Source: Bryobacteraceae bacterium
GTDB taxonomy: Bacteria; Acidobacteriota; Terriglobia; Bryobacterales; Bryobacteraceae
Length of the DNA: 64,000 nucleotides
Direction of reading: 5' to 3'
Assembly (NCBI GenBank): GCA_025928545.1
Contig: JAICJH010000016.1
Span: 48,893-112,892 of the forward strand
Positions 46,258 to 55,448 of the stretch are shown here, in pieces. Made by a program: the position numbers and the translations under genes. Below the pieces are notes generated by a model. The model had not been told where the DNA came from, did not search any database, and worked only from the letters and a program-made list of their open reading frames with translations. Every line of letters begins with the position of its first letter. Within the stretch, counting starts at the first letter, position 1.

Positions 46258-48486
46258 ATGAATGTGTCGTCAGTTCCCGGTATCGAGCCTGCGCCGGAAC
46301 CCGTAGCTCCACCATTACCGCCAGATCCCGGCTTTGAACGCTTGCTGGCGACCGTTCGTGAAACTCGTCCCAAAGACGATCTCTCCGGCATCGAAAAAGC
46401 CTGGCGGTTTGCGGCCAGCAATCACGCGGGCCAGAAGCGCGCCTCAGGCGAGCCTTACCTGTCCCATCCCCTCGCCGTCGCCCAGCTTCTGGCTGAAATG
46501 CGGATGGACCCCGTTACCATCCAGACGGGCCTCCTGCACGACGTTGTCGAAGATACGGAAGTATCGCGAGAAGATCTTCGGAAGATGTTCGGAGAAGAAG
46601 TTGCCGCCTGCGTGGACGGCGTCACAAAGCTCAACAAGATCGATTTCACCTCCGCCGAGGACCGCCAGTCCGAAAACTACCGCAAGATGCTGCTGGCGAT
46701 GGTCCAGGACATCCGGGTAATCATCGTCAAGCTGGCTGATCGCCTCCACAACATGCGAACCCTGGGCGCGCTGCCGCTGGAGCGCCGCCAGCGCATCGCG
46801 CGTGAAACGCTCGAAATCTACGCTCCGATCGCGCACCGCCTCGGAATGGGTAAAGTGCGGGGCGAACTGGAAGATCTCTCGTTCACCCACATGGAGCCCG
46901 AGGCCGCCGCCGAGATCTCGCGTACTATCGAAGGCCAACAGGCGGACAACGAGAAATATCTCGAAAAAATGCGCTCCACCGTGGAGGCGGAACTGCGGCG
47001 CGAAGGCATTCCCGCACGGGTCCAGGCTCGCGTCAAGCGCGCCTTTTCCGTCTATCAGAAGCTGAAACGGCAGAAGATCACGCTCGACCAGGTCTACGAT
47101 CTCATGGGCCTTCGCATCATTACCGACTCCGTGAAAAACTGCTATGGTGCGCTCGGCGTGATCCATAACGAATGGCGTCCCGTACCCGGCCGCATCAAGG
47201 ATTTCATCGCCATCCCCCGACCCAATCTCTATCAGTCTCTGCATACATCGGTTGTCGGTCCGGAAGGCCGGCATTTTGAAATCCAGATCCGCACTGAAGA
47301 AATGCACCGCATTGCCGAGGAAGGCATCGCGGCGCACTGGAAGTACAAGGAAGGCAAGCGCGGCGTGCAGGACGACCAACGCGTCGCATGGTTACGCCAA
47401 CTGGTCGAATGGCAGCAGGATATGCGAAATCCCGGGGATTTCGACTCCACCCTGCGGCTCGACCTCTACGCGGAAGAAGTTTACTGCTTCACTCCGAAGG
47501 GCCGGGTTGTCGCTCTGCCGGCCGGTTCCACGCCCGTCGATTTCGCGTACGCCGTCCATTCCGAAGTCGGTAACACCTGCACTGGCGCCCGCATCAATGG
47601 CCGCATCGTTCAGCTGAAATATACACTTCGCAACGGCGATGTGGTCGATATCCTCACCACGGCCGGCCATCAGCCCAGCAAAGACTGGCTGGGTATAGTC
47701 AAGACCTCGCGCGCGCGCAATCGCATCAAGCACGTCATCAATGCCAGCGAGCGGGAACGCGCGATCGAGATAGGCCAGAAATATCTGGAAAAAGAGGCGC
47801 GCCGGCTCGGCACGCAGATGGCTCGCATCCGCGGCGAGGAACTGGAGCGCGTTGCCAACGACTACGGTCTGGGTAAGACCGAAGATCTCTATGCGGCGCT
47901 TGGCTATGGGAAATTCTCCGCCCGTCAGGTGCTCCAGAAAGCCGCTCCTGAGCTTGTACCGGTGGACGGGGCGCCGGCGGCGCCGGTCGTTGAACCGGCG
48001 ACCTACCCGCGTCGCGAAGGGCCGGATGACGATGCCATCAAAGTCCACGGCATCGACGATCTGATGGTTTACCGCGCGAAATGCTGCAATCCAATCCGTG
48101 GTGACGCCATCGTCGGCTATGTTACCCGCGGCAAGGGCGTGGCCGTTCATACGCGGCTTTGCCCCAACGTGCAGAATCTGATGTACGATTCTGAGCGCAA
48201 GATCGACGTGGAATGGACGCGCAACGTGGAAGAGACCTTCCCGGTCCGCATCGTGATCCACACCGATGACAGGCCCGGCCTGCTGCACCAGATCACCTCC
48301 GCCCTGGCGGATGAGAAGATCAATGTCAGGAGCCTCGAAGCCCGCACGGATTTCAGCCAGTCCACCGATGCGGCCATCGTGGAAATGACGGTGGAAGTCC
48401 GCGACAAAAAACAACTGGAGAAACTCTGCACCTCGATGCGCCGCCTTTCCGGCATTCGCGACGTCGAACGCACGCATCAGTCATGA
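46258..48486 (+). CDS. rel: bifunctional (p)ppGpp synthetase/hydrolase (Rel/SpoT)
   Basis: A 742-residue RSH protein. The HD hydrolase domain has HPLAVAQLLAEM and LLHDVVEDT (about 92-100); the synthetase domain has RIKDFIAIPRPNLYQSLHT (about 313-331); a TGS domain (about 400-460) and C-terminal ACT domain (about 660-740, DDRPGLLHQITSALAD) follow. Both catalytic halves keep their motifs, so it can make and degrade the alarmone. Start ATG 46258 comes after the upstream terminator. The DUF971 gene overlaps its stop by four bases. Confidence 0.95.
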   Translation: MNVSSVPGIEPAPEPVAPPLPPDPGFERLLATVRETRPKDDLSGIEKAWRFAASNHAGQKRASGEPYLSHPLAVAQLLAEMRMDPVTIQTGLLHDVVEDTEVSREDLRKMFGEEVAACVDGVTKLNKIDFTSAEDRQSENYRKMLLAMVQDIRVIIVKLADRLHNMRTLGALPLERRQRIARETLEIYAPIAHRLGMGKVRGELEDLSFTHMEPEAAAEISRTIEGQQADNEKYLEKMRSTVEAELRREGIPARVQARVKRAFSVYQKLKRQKITLDQVYDLMGLRIITDSVKNCYGALGVIHNEWRPVPGRIKDFIAIPRPNLYQSLHTSVVGPEGRHFEIQIRTEEMHRIAEEGIAAHWKYKEGKRGVQDDQRVAWLRQLVEWQQDMRNPGDFDSTLRLDLYAEEVYCFTPKGRVVALPAGSTPVDFAYAVHSEVGNTCTGARINGRIVQLKYTLRNGDVVDILTTAGHQPSKDWLGIVKTSRARNRIKHVINASERERAIEIGQKYLEKEARRLGTQMARIRGEELERVANDYGLGKTEDLYAALGYGKFSARQVLQKAAPELVPVDGAPAAPVVEPATYPRREGPDDDAIKVHGIDDLMVYRAKCCNPIRGDAIVGYVTRGKGVAVHTRLCPNVQNLMYDSERKIDVEWTRNVEETFPVRIVIHTDDRPGLLHQITSALADEKINVRSLEARTDFSQSTDAAIVEMTVEVRDKKQLEKLCTSMRRLSGIRDVERTHQS

Positions 48487-48842
48487 CGACACAAACCACC
48501 GATCCGGAACACATCGCGGTCTCGAAGTCCCGCGGCATCGATATCGACTGGAAGGACGGCCACCACAGTTCCTATCCGGTCGAGTATCTGCGCGACTGGT
48601 GTCCCTGTGCCACCTGTACCGGCTCTCACGGAACTGAACCACGTAAGAAGACCAGCGACGCCCCCCCGGACCCGTTCCAGATGTATAAGCCGCGCATTCG
48701 CATGAACAGCATCGAGCAATCGGGTAACTATGCTCTTCACATCGCGTGGAACGACGGCCACTCTTCCGGAATTTACTCGTGGGATCATCTGCGCCGGATT
48801 TGCCCCTGCGAAACCTGTAAAGCCGAAAGGGCCGCGAAGTAG
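48483..48842 (+). CDS. DUF971 domain protein
   Basis: A 119-residue protein of the gamma-butyrobetaine-hydroxylase N-terminal-like (DUF971) family. Two Cys triplets, CPCATC (40-45) and CPCETC (107-112), and the DWKDGHHSSYPVEYLR strand are visible; the Cys may bind zinc or an iron-sulfur cluster. Function not established. Its ATG overlaps the rel stop (ATGA) and its own stop comes one base before the response-regulator start, so all three are probably co-transcribed. Confidence 0.85.
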   Translation: MTTQTTDPEHIAVSKSRGIDIDWKDGHHSSYPVEYLRDWCPCATCTGSHGTEPRKKTSDAPPDPFQMYKPRIRMNSIEQSGNYALHIAWNDGHSSGIYSWDHLRRICPCETCKAERAAK

Positions 48843-48843
48843 C

Positions 48844-49539
48844 GTGTCGCGAAAAGTAGCCATCGTCGAGGATGAAGCGGAACTTGCCGGGCTGATTGAG
48901 TACAACCTGACCCGATCCGGTTTTCAACCGCGAATCTTTGGCGGCGAACATGGCACACTCGCGGCGCTGGAAGATTTTCAGCCGGATCTGATCGTGCTCG
49001 ACGTCATGCTTCCCGGGCACGACGGCTTCGAGCTGTGCCGGCGCATTCGTTCGGGCGGCACGCTTTCCCGGGTACCGGTGCTGTTCCTGACCGCTCGTTC
49101 CGATGAAGTCGATCGTGTCCTCGGCCTTGAAATCGGCGGCGACGATTACATCACGAAGCCCTTCAGCCCGCGCGAACTGGTCGCTCGCATCAAAGCCCAC
49201 CTTCGCCGCTCGGAAACCGACGCAGCACCCGAATCTTCTGAAATCACGCTCGGTCCCTTCCTTCTTGACCAGGCCGCACGCCGCGTCTTTCACGCCGGCA
49301 AGGAAGTAGAGCTCACCTCGACAGAATTCAAATTACTGGAATTCTTCATTACTCATCCCGGCCATGCTTTTTCGCGCGAACAGCTTCTGCGCCAGGTTTG
49401 GGGGGAACAGCACTTCGTGACTCCCCGGACAGTCGATGTTCACGTCCGCCGTCTTCGCGAGCAGATTGAAGAAAAGCCCGACGAGCCGGTCTTTTTGGCG
49501 ACGGTTCGCGGTTTCGGCTACCGTTTCGAGGCCGTATAA
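48844..49539 (+). CDS. OmpR/PhoB-type response regulator 1
   Basis: A 231-residue regulator. The receiver has the acidic pair in VEDE, phospho-acceptor D53 in IVLDVMLPG, the Thr in FLTARS and the Lys in YITKPFSP. The winged-helix effector (about 135-230) has ELTSTEFKLLEFF and PRTVDVHVRRLREQI. It should bind DNA when phosphorylated. Start GTG 48844 is right after the DUF971 stop; the longer open frame is a shadow. No histidine kinase is in the window, and a second regulator of the same type follows. Confidence 0.9.
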   Translation: MSRKVAIVEDEAELAGLIEYNLTRSGFQPRIFGGEHGTLAALEDFQPDLIVLDVMLPGHDGFELCRRIRSGGTLSRVPVLFLTARSDEVDRVLGLEIGGDDYITKPFSPRELVARIKAHLRRSETDAAPESSEITLGPFLLDQAARRVFHAGKEVELTSTEFKLLEFFITHPGHAFSREQLLRQVWGEQHFVTPRTVDVHVRRLREQIEEKPDEPVFLATVRGFGYRFEAV

Positions 49540-49652
49540 CCGATCAGGGGTTGCCGCGACCGGTTGCAACTTCACCCACAGTTCACGGCCCCTTAACCAC
49601 TTTGTAACTGAAACACCGTACGCTGGAGGTGTAGTCACAAAGAGGCCTGAAC

Positions 49653-50390
49653 CTGGCTAAGAAAATACTTCTCATCGAAGACGACAGCGACCTTTACACG
49701 CTGCTGAAATACAACCTGGAGAAGGAGGGTTTTACCTTCGCCGGTACGCAAAGCGGTCGCGGCGCGGTCGATCTCTGCAGACGGGCACAACCCGATCTGA
49801 TTTTGCTCGATATCATGCTGCCCGATTCCGACGGGCTCGACATCTGCAAAGCCATCCGGAACGACGCCCAGCTCTCTCAGATTCCTGTTATCTTTCTGAC
49901 CGCGCGCGCGTCGGAAACAGACCGGATTGTCGGCCTCGAACTCGGCGCCAACGATTACATTGTCAAACCCTTCTTCGTGCGTGAAGTCATCGCGCGTATC
50001 AAGCTCCAGTTTCGCGGAACCGCGGCGCCGGCGCGTTCGCTCAAAGCCGCCGGTATTGAACTCGACCGCACCAGCTGCAGGGTGACGCTCAATAATGAGA
50101 ATCTGACTCTCACTGCCACTGAGTTTCGCCTCCTGGAGTTCCTCATGAGCCGACCCGGCGTCGTCTTTAGCCGCGAACAATTGCTCAACGGCGTCTGGGG
50201 ACAGGATCGTGCGGTTACAGACCGCACTGTCGATGTTTACGTGCTCCGCCTCCGCCAAAAAATAGAATCGGACGCCGCCGCGCCCCGCCTGATTCATTCC
50301 ATTCGTGGCTTTGGCTATTCTTTCGAACCGCGCGGAGCCAGTACACCGGAATCCATTGTCCACGATGAAGTGAAACTCCAGGCAAGCTGA
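49653..50390 (+). CDS. OmpR/PhoB-type response regulator 2, apparent CTG start
   Basis: A 245-residue regulator. Receiver: IEDD, D53 in LILLDIMLPDSDG, FLTARA and YIVKPFFV; effector with TLTATEFRLLEFLM and DRTVDVYVLRLRQKI. The full receiver starts at KKILLIEDD, but no ATG, GTG or TTG lies between the in-frame stop TAG at 49632 and that point. CTG 49653, seven bases after AGAGG (49641-49645), gives the normal N-terminus. The first usual start codon, 49803, would cut away the acidic pocket. So either CTG is used or a base differs. No kinase gene adjoins. Confidence 0.85.
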   Translation: MAKKILLIEDDSDLYTLLKYNLEKEGFTFAGTQSGRGAVDLCRRAQPDLILLDIMLPDSDGLDICKAIRNDAQLSQIPVIFLTARASETDRIVGLELGANDYIVKPFFVREVIARIKLQFRGTAAPARSLKAAGIELDRTSCRVTLNNENLTLTATEFRLLEFLMSRPGVVFSREQLLNGVWGQDRAVTDRTVDVYVLRLRQKIESDAAAPRLIHSIRGFGYSFEPRGASTPESIVHDEVKLQAS

Positions 50391-50427
50391 AAGGAATCGG
50401 GATCATGCGGCGTGCTACGCTGACCGC

Positions 50428-51069
50428 GTGGCTACCGATCTCATCGAGATTGATCCCGAGCAACCTTCAAGTGAGGCACTGGACCGGGCCGAAGCTGCCA
50501 TTCGTCTGGGGCACGTAGTTGCCATACCGACAGATGCGCTTTATGTGCTGGTGGCCGATCCCTTCGACTTGCGCGCCGTCCGACAGGTTTATCAGGCCAA
50601 GGGCAGGGAAAACCACCGCCCGCTGCCGATGTTTGTTCGCGATTCTCTCATGGTGGAAGAACTCACGCGCGAGGCGTCGCCGCGATTTGAAATCCTGGCC
50701 CGGCGCTTCTGGCCCGGCCCGCTGACCATCATTATGCCGGCTTCGGCGACTCTGCCTCTGCGCGCCACAGGCAATACGGGGCGCCTGGCCGTTCGTCACG
50801 CCAAATCACGCCTCGTGGATGAGCTTCTCACCCGGCTGGAGCAGCCCCTAATCGCCACCAGCGCCAATATCTCAGGGCGGCCCACATGCACCAGCGGCAT
50901 TGAAGTCTTCGGAGTGATGGATGGTCGCGTGGACCTCGTCCTCGATGGCGGCCCCAGCGCAGGCGTCGGAGCTACTACGATCGACATCACCGAGCAGCAC
51001 TGGCGGATCATCCGGGAGGGAGCCATTGCCGGCTCTGAAATCGCGGAGTGCCTCGACAATAGCGTCTAG
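50428..51069 (+). CDS. Sua5/YciO/YrdC-family protein, likely threonylcarbamoyl-AMP synthase
   Basis: A 213-residue YrdC-fold protein: GHVVAIPTDALYVLVADPFD near the start, KGRENHRPLPMFV, RRFWPGPLTII and PLIATSANISGRPTC. The family makes threonylcarbamoyl-AMP for the t6A37 modification of ANN-decoding tRNAs. The canonical PTDTxYGL is PTDALYVL here, as in the YciO branch, so the exact activity is less sure. Start GTG 50428. The next gene begins two bases after its stop. Confidence 0.82.
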   Translation: MATDLIEIDPEQPSSEALDRAEAAIRLGHVVAIPTDALYVLVADPFDLRAVRQVYQAKGRENHRPLPMFVRDSLMVEELTREASPRFEILARRFWPGPLTIIMPASATLPLRATGNTGRLAVRHAKSRLVDELLTRLEQPLIATSANISGRPTCTSGIEVFGVMDGRVDLVLDGGPSAGVGATTIDITEQHWRIIREGAIAGSEIAECLDNSV

Positions 51070-51070
51070 C

Positions 51071-52060
51071 GTGACAGCAGGTCAGATGTCAGTGTTTATG
51101 GTCCACGCGGCTTCCGATACCGCGTTTGCCCGCCAACTCGGCGACTTTCTCGAATCCGGATGCGGCGTCGCCTGCGCTGTTGCCGATGCCGAAATTGCGT
51201 CGGGTCATGACTTGTTTTCAACCGCGGAATTTGCCTCTTCCGGCGACATTCTCGTTGTCCTGCTTTCAACCGCCTCGAATCCGCAGTCGTGGCTGCTTGA
51301 GCGGTGGCAGCCGATCCTGGCCCAGGCCGCGGTGTTTCTTTTGGAAGAATGCCGATTCCCGCCCTTACTTCGCCGCGGTTCGCGGTTCTTCGATGCAACG
51401 ACGGAGAACGGACGCTTTCCCGCGCAGCGCCGCCTGAAGCGCTGGGTTCGTGGCATCCAATCGGGAACCGTTCCTTCCGTCGTCTTCTCTCCAGACCTGG
51501 AAGATCTTTATCGCAATCTGGACGACCAACCCGGCACGCTCACGACCAACGGAGCCACTGCCTGGCACTTCGCCCGGGAAGCCGCCAAAGACTTCGAGAA
51601 CGTCTGCTGGATTCCCGCGCACGGCAGAACGCTGGCCCAAATCGCAGGCGAGCTTGGCTCGCAAATGAAGATGCAGCTCGAGGGCAGGCTTGAAGACAAC
51701 TGCAGCCGTATCCGCGACATGCTCGCGCAACGGCGCTGCCTTGTAATTTTCGACGGGGCAGAAATCGCGGTCGATACACTACTGGCCCCCGGCAAAACCT
51801 CCGTCTTGTTCACAAGCGAGCCAGTTCGAATCGTGCCCAACGACTTCAGCCTCGCGGCGGCTCGCAGTCTCTTTTCAGCCGGACGTTTCGCGGAGGCTTA
51901 CGAAATCTATAGCCACCACCGTACTTCCGGTTCGCTGACTCAATCGGCCATCCGTGATCTCATCTGGATCTGCGACCACTGGGATTGCCCGGCCGAAGCG
52001 AATGAACTCCGCTTCCTTCTGGTTGCGCCCCCGATGGCCGAACAACCGCGTCTTTTCTAG
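51071..52060 (+). CDS. TIR-like protein with degenerate STAND/NB-ARC-like domain
   Basis: A 329-residue protein (GTG 51071; ATG 51086 gives 324). Residues about 7-110 look like a TIR fold: VFMVHAASDTAFARQLGDFL, GHDLFSTAE, DILVVLLSTASNP, SWLLERWQPIL. A STAND-like part follows (about 150-260): TAWHFAREAAKDFENVCWIPA, IAGELGSQM, RRCLVIFDGAE. Where NB-ARC ATPases have GxGGxGKT, it reads TTNGATAWHF, so the P-loop is gone, although the strand-Walker-B-like CLVIFDGAE remains. Could be a sensor scaffold or a decayed defence protein. It lies two bases after the YrdC-type gene. Unusual; see findings. Confidence 0.55.
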   Translation: MTAGQMSVFMVHAASDTAFARQLGDFLESGCGVACAVADAEIASGHDLFSTAEFASSGDILVVLLSTASNPQSWLLERWQPILAQAAVFLLEECRFPPLLRRGSRFFDATTENGRFPAQRRLKRWVRGIQSGTVPSVVFSPDLEDLYRNLDDQPGTLTTNGATAWHFAREAAKDFENVCWIPAHGRTLAQIAGELGSQMKMQLEGRLEDNCSRIRDMLAQRRCLVIFDGAEIAVDTLLAPGKTSVLFTSEPVRIVPNDFSLAAARSLFSAGRFAEAYEIYSHHRTSGSLTQSAIRDLIWICDHWDCPAEANELRFLLVAPPMAEQPRLF

Positions 52061-52098
52061 CCTGGCAACATATTGCACCGGTGCGCAAACGTCAAATC

Positions 52099-52123
52099 GG
52101 GCGGCGGCAAAGAGCCGCCGCCC
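52099..52123. terminator. hairpin between convergent genes
   Basis: GGGCGGCGGC (52099-52108) and GCCGCCGCCC (52114-52123) pair perfectly around a 5-base loop, midway between the stops of the TIR-like gene and the convergent HbpS-like gene. No strong T-run on either strand, but the position suits a shared terminator. Confidence 0.6.
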
Positions 52124-52160
52124 GTCAGACGAAGACTGGCTGTCTCAAGTCTCGAAAAAC

Positions 52161-53021
52161 CTACGGCTGTACAGGCGGCAGGCTTGTTGGCTGCGCGAAA
52201 TTCGGACACATCGGATAGCCGAGGCCGCTCGCGCTGATCCCGATGCCACCGTTGAGGTTGGCCTTAACGTCATAGACGATATTGTCCGGCCGGCTGGGAT
52301 CGCCCGAAAGCGGCGGAAAACCGGCCAGGTGATCGAGCCCGAGAAGGTTGCGAGTGCGCCACGCGATATCGTGATCTGTGCACGGGTGATCGCCCGCCAC
52401 GCCGATTCCGCCAACCGCCGTTTGGCCCTTGGCATACAGACCCAGGCCGCCGGCGATCGCCGAAAAGCCACCGATCACTTGTCCCACCATCGGATCCGCG
52501 GCCGTGCCGTAAGCGGCCGTATGCGGGGAAAATGCCGCTGCCTGGTTGACGGGGAAACTGTTGGGCAGGTTAGCCACAAAAGCGCCCGGCTGAGTGGACC
52601 CATACAATTGGGCCGTAGACAAAGCCACGCCAGGCGAACCGGCGCCGTTGCTGTTGGAACTTGCATCGGACGAGAAAGCATTGCCCGAGTATGCTCTCAT
52701 TGCGGATGAGATACGTCCGATCCCCAGTTGTGTTGTCGCATCGTAGCCGGTAAACGCCACGGCGCACACAACCCCGTTACGATCCACAATGGCCGCCCAC
52801 TGCTGAGCATTCGTACCGCTGGTCTCCGCGGCCCTCGCGGTGGTCAGCGCTCTCTTCAATTGGGCGTAACCGGGAAGACTCGCGCATCCGTTTCTGTCCG
52901 CCACGCCAGCGGCGCTGTTCGCGGCGCTCTTCGCCGCCTCGGCCTCCCCATTATTTGCCGCATGTATCGTCGTTGCAGCCAGGAAAGTCATCCCGGCGAT
53001 CATCCATACATTCATTTTCAT
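52161..53021 (-). CDS. secreted GlcG/HbpS-family heme-binding-like protein
   Basis: A 286-residue exported protein with a signal peptide (about 1-21). The GlcG/HbpS (DUF336) domain shows ALTTARAAETSGTNAQQWA, AAIVDRNGVVCAVAF, VGQVIGGFSAIAGGLGLY and VGGIGVAGDHPCTDHDIAWR. HbpS binds heme outside the cell and can work with two-component sensors; other members have unknown ligands. Compared with minimal 140-residue members this has insertions in the middle. An AAAGGA RBS precedes ATG 53021. Monocistronic by position. Confidence 0.8.
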   Translation of the reverse strand: MKMNVWMIAGMTFLAATTIHAANNGEAEAAKSAANSAAGVADRNGCASLPGYAQLKRALTTARAAETSGTNAQQWAAIVDRNGVVCAVAFTGYDATTQLGIGRISSAMRAYSGNAFSSDASSNSNGAGSPGVALSTAQLYGSTQPGAFVANLPNSFPVNQAAAFSPHTAAYGTAADPMVGQVIGGFSAIAGGLGLYAKGQTAVGGIGVAGDHPCTDHDIAWRTRNLLGLDHLAGFPPLSGDPSRPDNIVYDVKANLNGGIGISASGLGYPMCPNFAQPTSLPPVQP

Positions 53022-53340
53022 GTTTTTTCCTTTTAGTTTTTGTCCGGCAATTTGAGCTTCGTGTTGGTAACTGCCCGGCCCGTCTGAATGCCTGCCGGAT
53101 TGGGTTGCTAAATGGTGTAGCGCGGAAAGCTGGCGGAAACTACAACGCCTGCAGATTTTTTTTACGGCGGGTTTGTGCGCGAACCACTGGCGGGAAAGGC
53201 TACATTAGCTCTAACGTCCACGACGGCTGAGCGCTGGAGAAGGATCGGGCGCGTACGGCCAATCGCCCATCGCTGTCCTGCTCAACTTGGCCGGCGGAAC
53301 TGAAATCGCGATGAACCGGAGGCGCATTTGCCGGAACTGC
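53022..53340. other. intergenic region, no gene seen
   Basis: Between the HbpS-like start and the broken sigma gene. It should hold the HbpS promoter. The right part may contain the lost 5' end of the ECF sigma gene but I cannot trace it in any frame. Confidence 0.4.
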
Positions 53341-53949
53341 CGGTAGAGGGTATCACCGCTCTCCTGAACGTCTGCCCCCCTCGTTTACCTTGAGTTGCGA
53401 CGGATCGCCCGCAGTTATTTGCGGCGGGAAAACAGTGAGAACACACTACAGCCCACCGCGCTCGTGCACGAGGCATATTTGACGCTGGTCGATGCGAACC
53501 TTGCGCACTGGGAGGATCGGGCTCATTTCTTCGCGGTGTGCGCGCAAATGATGCGAAGAATCCTGGTAAGCGCCGCGCGAAAGCGAACGGCTGAAAAAAG
53601 GGACGGCGGCGGTGTGCCCATCGAGCTGAACGAAGCCATTGACCGGCCGCCGCGCGTGACCGACAATTGATCGTTCTGGATGATTCAATGAACGCTCTGG
53701 CTAAGTTCGATGGGCGCAAAAGCCAGGGTCGTCGAGTTACGATTCTTCGGCGGACTCAGCGTTCAGGAAACCGCCAGCGTACTGAAGACCTCGGAGCAAA
53801 CCGTGCTCCGTGACTGGAAACTGGCGCGTACCTGGCTCGCGCGGAGCTGGAAATGGCGGCAGGATCCTGACGTTAATGATGGTCCTCGAGCTATATCAAC
53901 GCGCGCCGTACTGCTCATGCCGCTGCCGGAAGTCCCGCATCCGGCCTAA
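53341..53949 (+). pseudogene. ECF sigma-70 factor gene broken by frameshifts (TIGR02999/ECF SigE type)
   Basis: Pieces of one sigma factor lie in different frames. 53395-53670 reads LRRIARSYLRRENSEN, TLQPTALVHEAYLTLVD and HFFAVCAQMMRRILVSAARK (region 2). Another frame holds [15 protein letters not shown], and 53710-53949 holds [21 protein letters not shown] and [13 protein letters not shown] (region 4). At least two small indels (near 53665 and 53715) separate them, and the N-terminus before PLVYLELRR is not found. So it is a pseudogene unless the sequence has errors. Its 3' end overlaps the convergent gene by 54 bases. Confidence 0.75.
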
Positions 53950-55011
53950 GTCGTCGCTCAGGATGTCGCGATCGCCGGGCCTTAGCCTGTTCGCGTCCAC
54001 CACAGCCTGGAGTGCGCTCATCACTTCATCCAGTTCACGTTCGTCGTAATAGCCCCGGGCCAGCTTACCCTGTAGCTCGTCCAACTCATATTGGGTTCGG
54101 GACAGCCTAGCCGAATCGCCGCCGAAAGGCGTGGTGTTCAACGATGCATGATCCAGATCCTGCCGGATCCGCTGGAAGAAGTTCGCACGCCAGTCGCCTC
54201 CACTGAACTGTCGGTCGCGGTCGGTGTGAAATCGTGCGTCGTCTGCCCGGGCACCGTAATCGTCATGGCGCACCCGGAAATCCTGCATACGGCGCAGATC
54301 GTCCGTTAGGATTGAGCGATCCCGTCCAGTCAGCCGATTTCCCTGAAGGACACTGCGCATCGCGCCAATTACTTCATCCAGTTCCTGCTGGTCGTAAAAG
54401 CCGCGTGAAAGCTTGTCCTGGAGTTCATCCAGTTCCCTTTCGGTGCGGGCGAGGCGCGCCCGATCGCCAGTGTAAGGGTACGTCCCGGAAGTTACATGAT
54501 CAAGATCTTCACGGATACGCTGAAAGAAAACAGATCGCCAATCGCTCCCGCGAAAGTACTGGTCGCGGTCCTGATGGTAGAGATCGGAGTCGGGCTGAAT
54601 ATTGCGGGGAGGCGCTCCGCCAGGCCCACGCCACAGAAGCCGGAACGTGTAACCTTCAGAGCCGTTGTCGGTATCCTCGATTCGCACCACCGCTGTACCC
54701 CCATTGCGCGGATCGCCCACGAGTTGCTGCCGACCCCGGCCGTCGACTCCCTCAAAACGAAAGTCTGCCGGATTCGCCGGCAAGATGGATGTGCATTCAA
54801 AGCGGCGCCATTGGGGCGGCTGTCCCGAGAGGTTCTTCAGCAATGCCGAGCCGCCCCGCACCTGAACTTCCGCAGCGCCGTCGACCACCACCTCGATTGT
54901 GCACTGTCCCTCGCCGGGATTGCCGCCGTTCAGCAGCACCGCTCGTCTTTCAAAAGTTTGGCCGCTCGCCATTGCGGTCAACATTGTTCCCACAGCAATG
55001 AGCTTGTACAT
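53896..55011 (-). CDS. secreted hypothetical protein with an internal duplication
   Basis: A 371-residue exported protein (signal peptide about 1-18). Residues about 20-135 form a beta-rich domain ([18 protein letters not shown]). Then come two copies of a helical module of about 110 residues, starting near 150 and 262. Each runs from a [12 protein letters not shown] or [12 protein letters not shown] stretch, through [21 protein letters not shown] or [21 protein letters not shown], to DYGAR or QYGAR. No known family recognised. The repeated module looks extracellular or periplasmic. Preceded by a G-rich RBS. Confidence 0.75.
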   Translation of the reverse strand: MYKLIAVGTMLTAMASGQTFERRAVLLNGGNPGEGQCTIEVVVDGAAEVQVRGGSALLKNLSGQPPQWRRFECTSILPANPADFRFEGVDGRGRQQLVGDPRNGGTAVVRIEDTDNGSEGYTFRLLWRGPGGAPPRNIQPDSDLYHQDRDQYFRGSDWRSVFFQRIREDLDHVTSGTYPYTGDRARLARTERELDELQDKLSRGFYDQQELDEVIGAMRSVLQGNRLTGRDRSILTDDLRRMQDFRVRHDDYGARADDARFHTDRDRQFSGGDWRANFFQRIRQDLDHASLNTTPFGGDSARLSRTQYELDELQGKLARGYYDERELDEVMSALQAVVDANRLRPGDRDILSDDLGRMRDFRQRHEQYGAR

Positions 55012-55041
55012 TTCAATTCCCCCCCCAAATCGAAAGCTGTT

Positions 55042-55419
55042 TTATCGACGCCGGCCAAACGCGTTGCCGCGTCCCCGATAATCACCGCGATTGGAATAGC
55101 CGCGACTGTCGTGACCCCGATAATCGTCGCGATCATACGCGCGCCCGTGTCCGAAGTACCGGGGAGTGACAACCACGCGTGGCGCCCAATAACCCGCGAT
55201 CCACGAACCATAGGGATCGTAATATCCGTTGACCCAATAAGAGCTCTGCGGATAGTACGGAGCTGGTGCGTACGCAACCGGAGGCGGCGCATAGTAGCCG
55301 TAAGCCGGCCCGACCCCGATTCCGATTGAGACGTGCGTCTCTGCGCTGGCCGGCACTGCAGCGAATACCGCGCCCGCCAACATCAAAATGCCCATAAGCC
55401 CCACTCGTTGTTTCGTCAT
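55042..55419 (-). CDS. small secreted Tyr/Pro/Gly-rich protein
   Basis: A 125-residue protein with a signal peptide (about 1-26, ending AVPASAE). The mature part is rich in Tyr, Pro, Gly and Arg (AYGYYAPPPVAYAPAPYYPQ, GYYDPYGSWIAGYWAPR) and ends with RGR repeats. Similar YXPPP proteins are common envelope or matrix components with no assigned activity. It lies 30 bases downstream of the duplicated-module gene's start on the same strand, upstream of it in transcription order. An inverted repeat sits 30 bases before its start. Confidence 0.72.
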   Translation of the reverse strand: MTKQRVGLMGILMLAGAVFAAVPASAETHVSIGIGVGPAYGYYAPPPVAYAPAPYYPQSSYWVNGYYDPYGSWIAGYWAPRVVVTPRYFGHGRAYDRDDYRGHDSRGYSNRGDYRGRGNAFGRRR

Positions 55420-55448
55420 TGTGACCTCACTTCCGTCAGCATGAAAAG

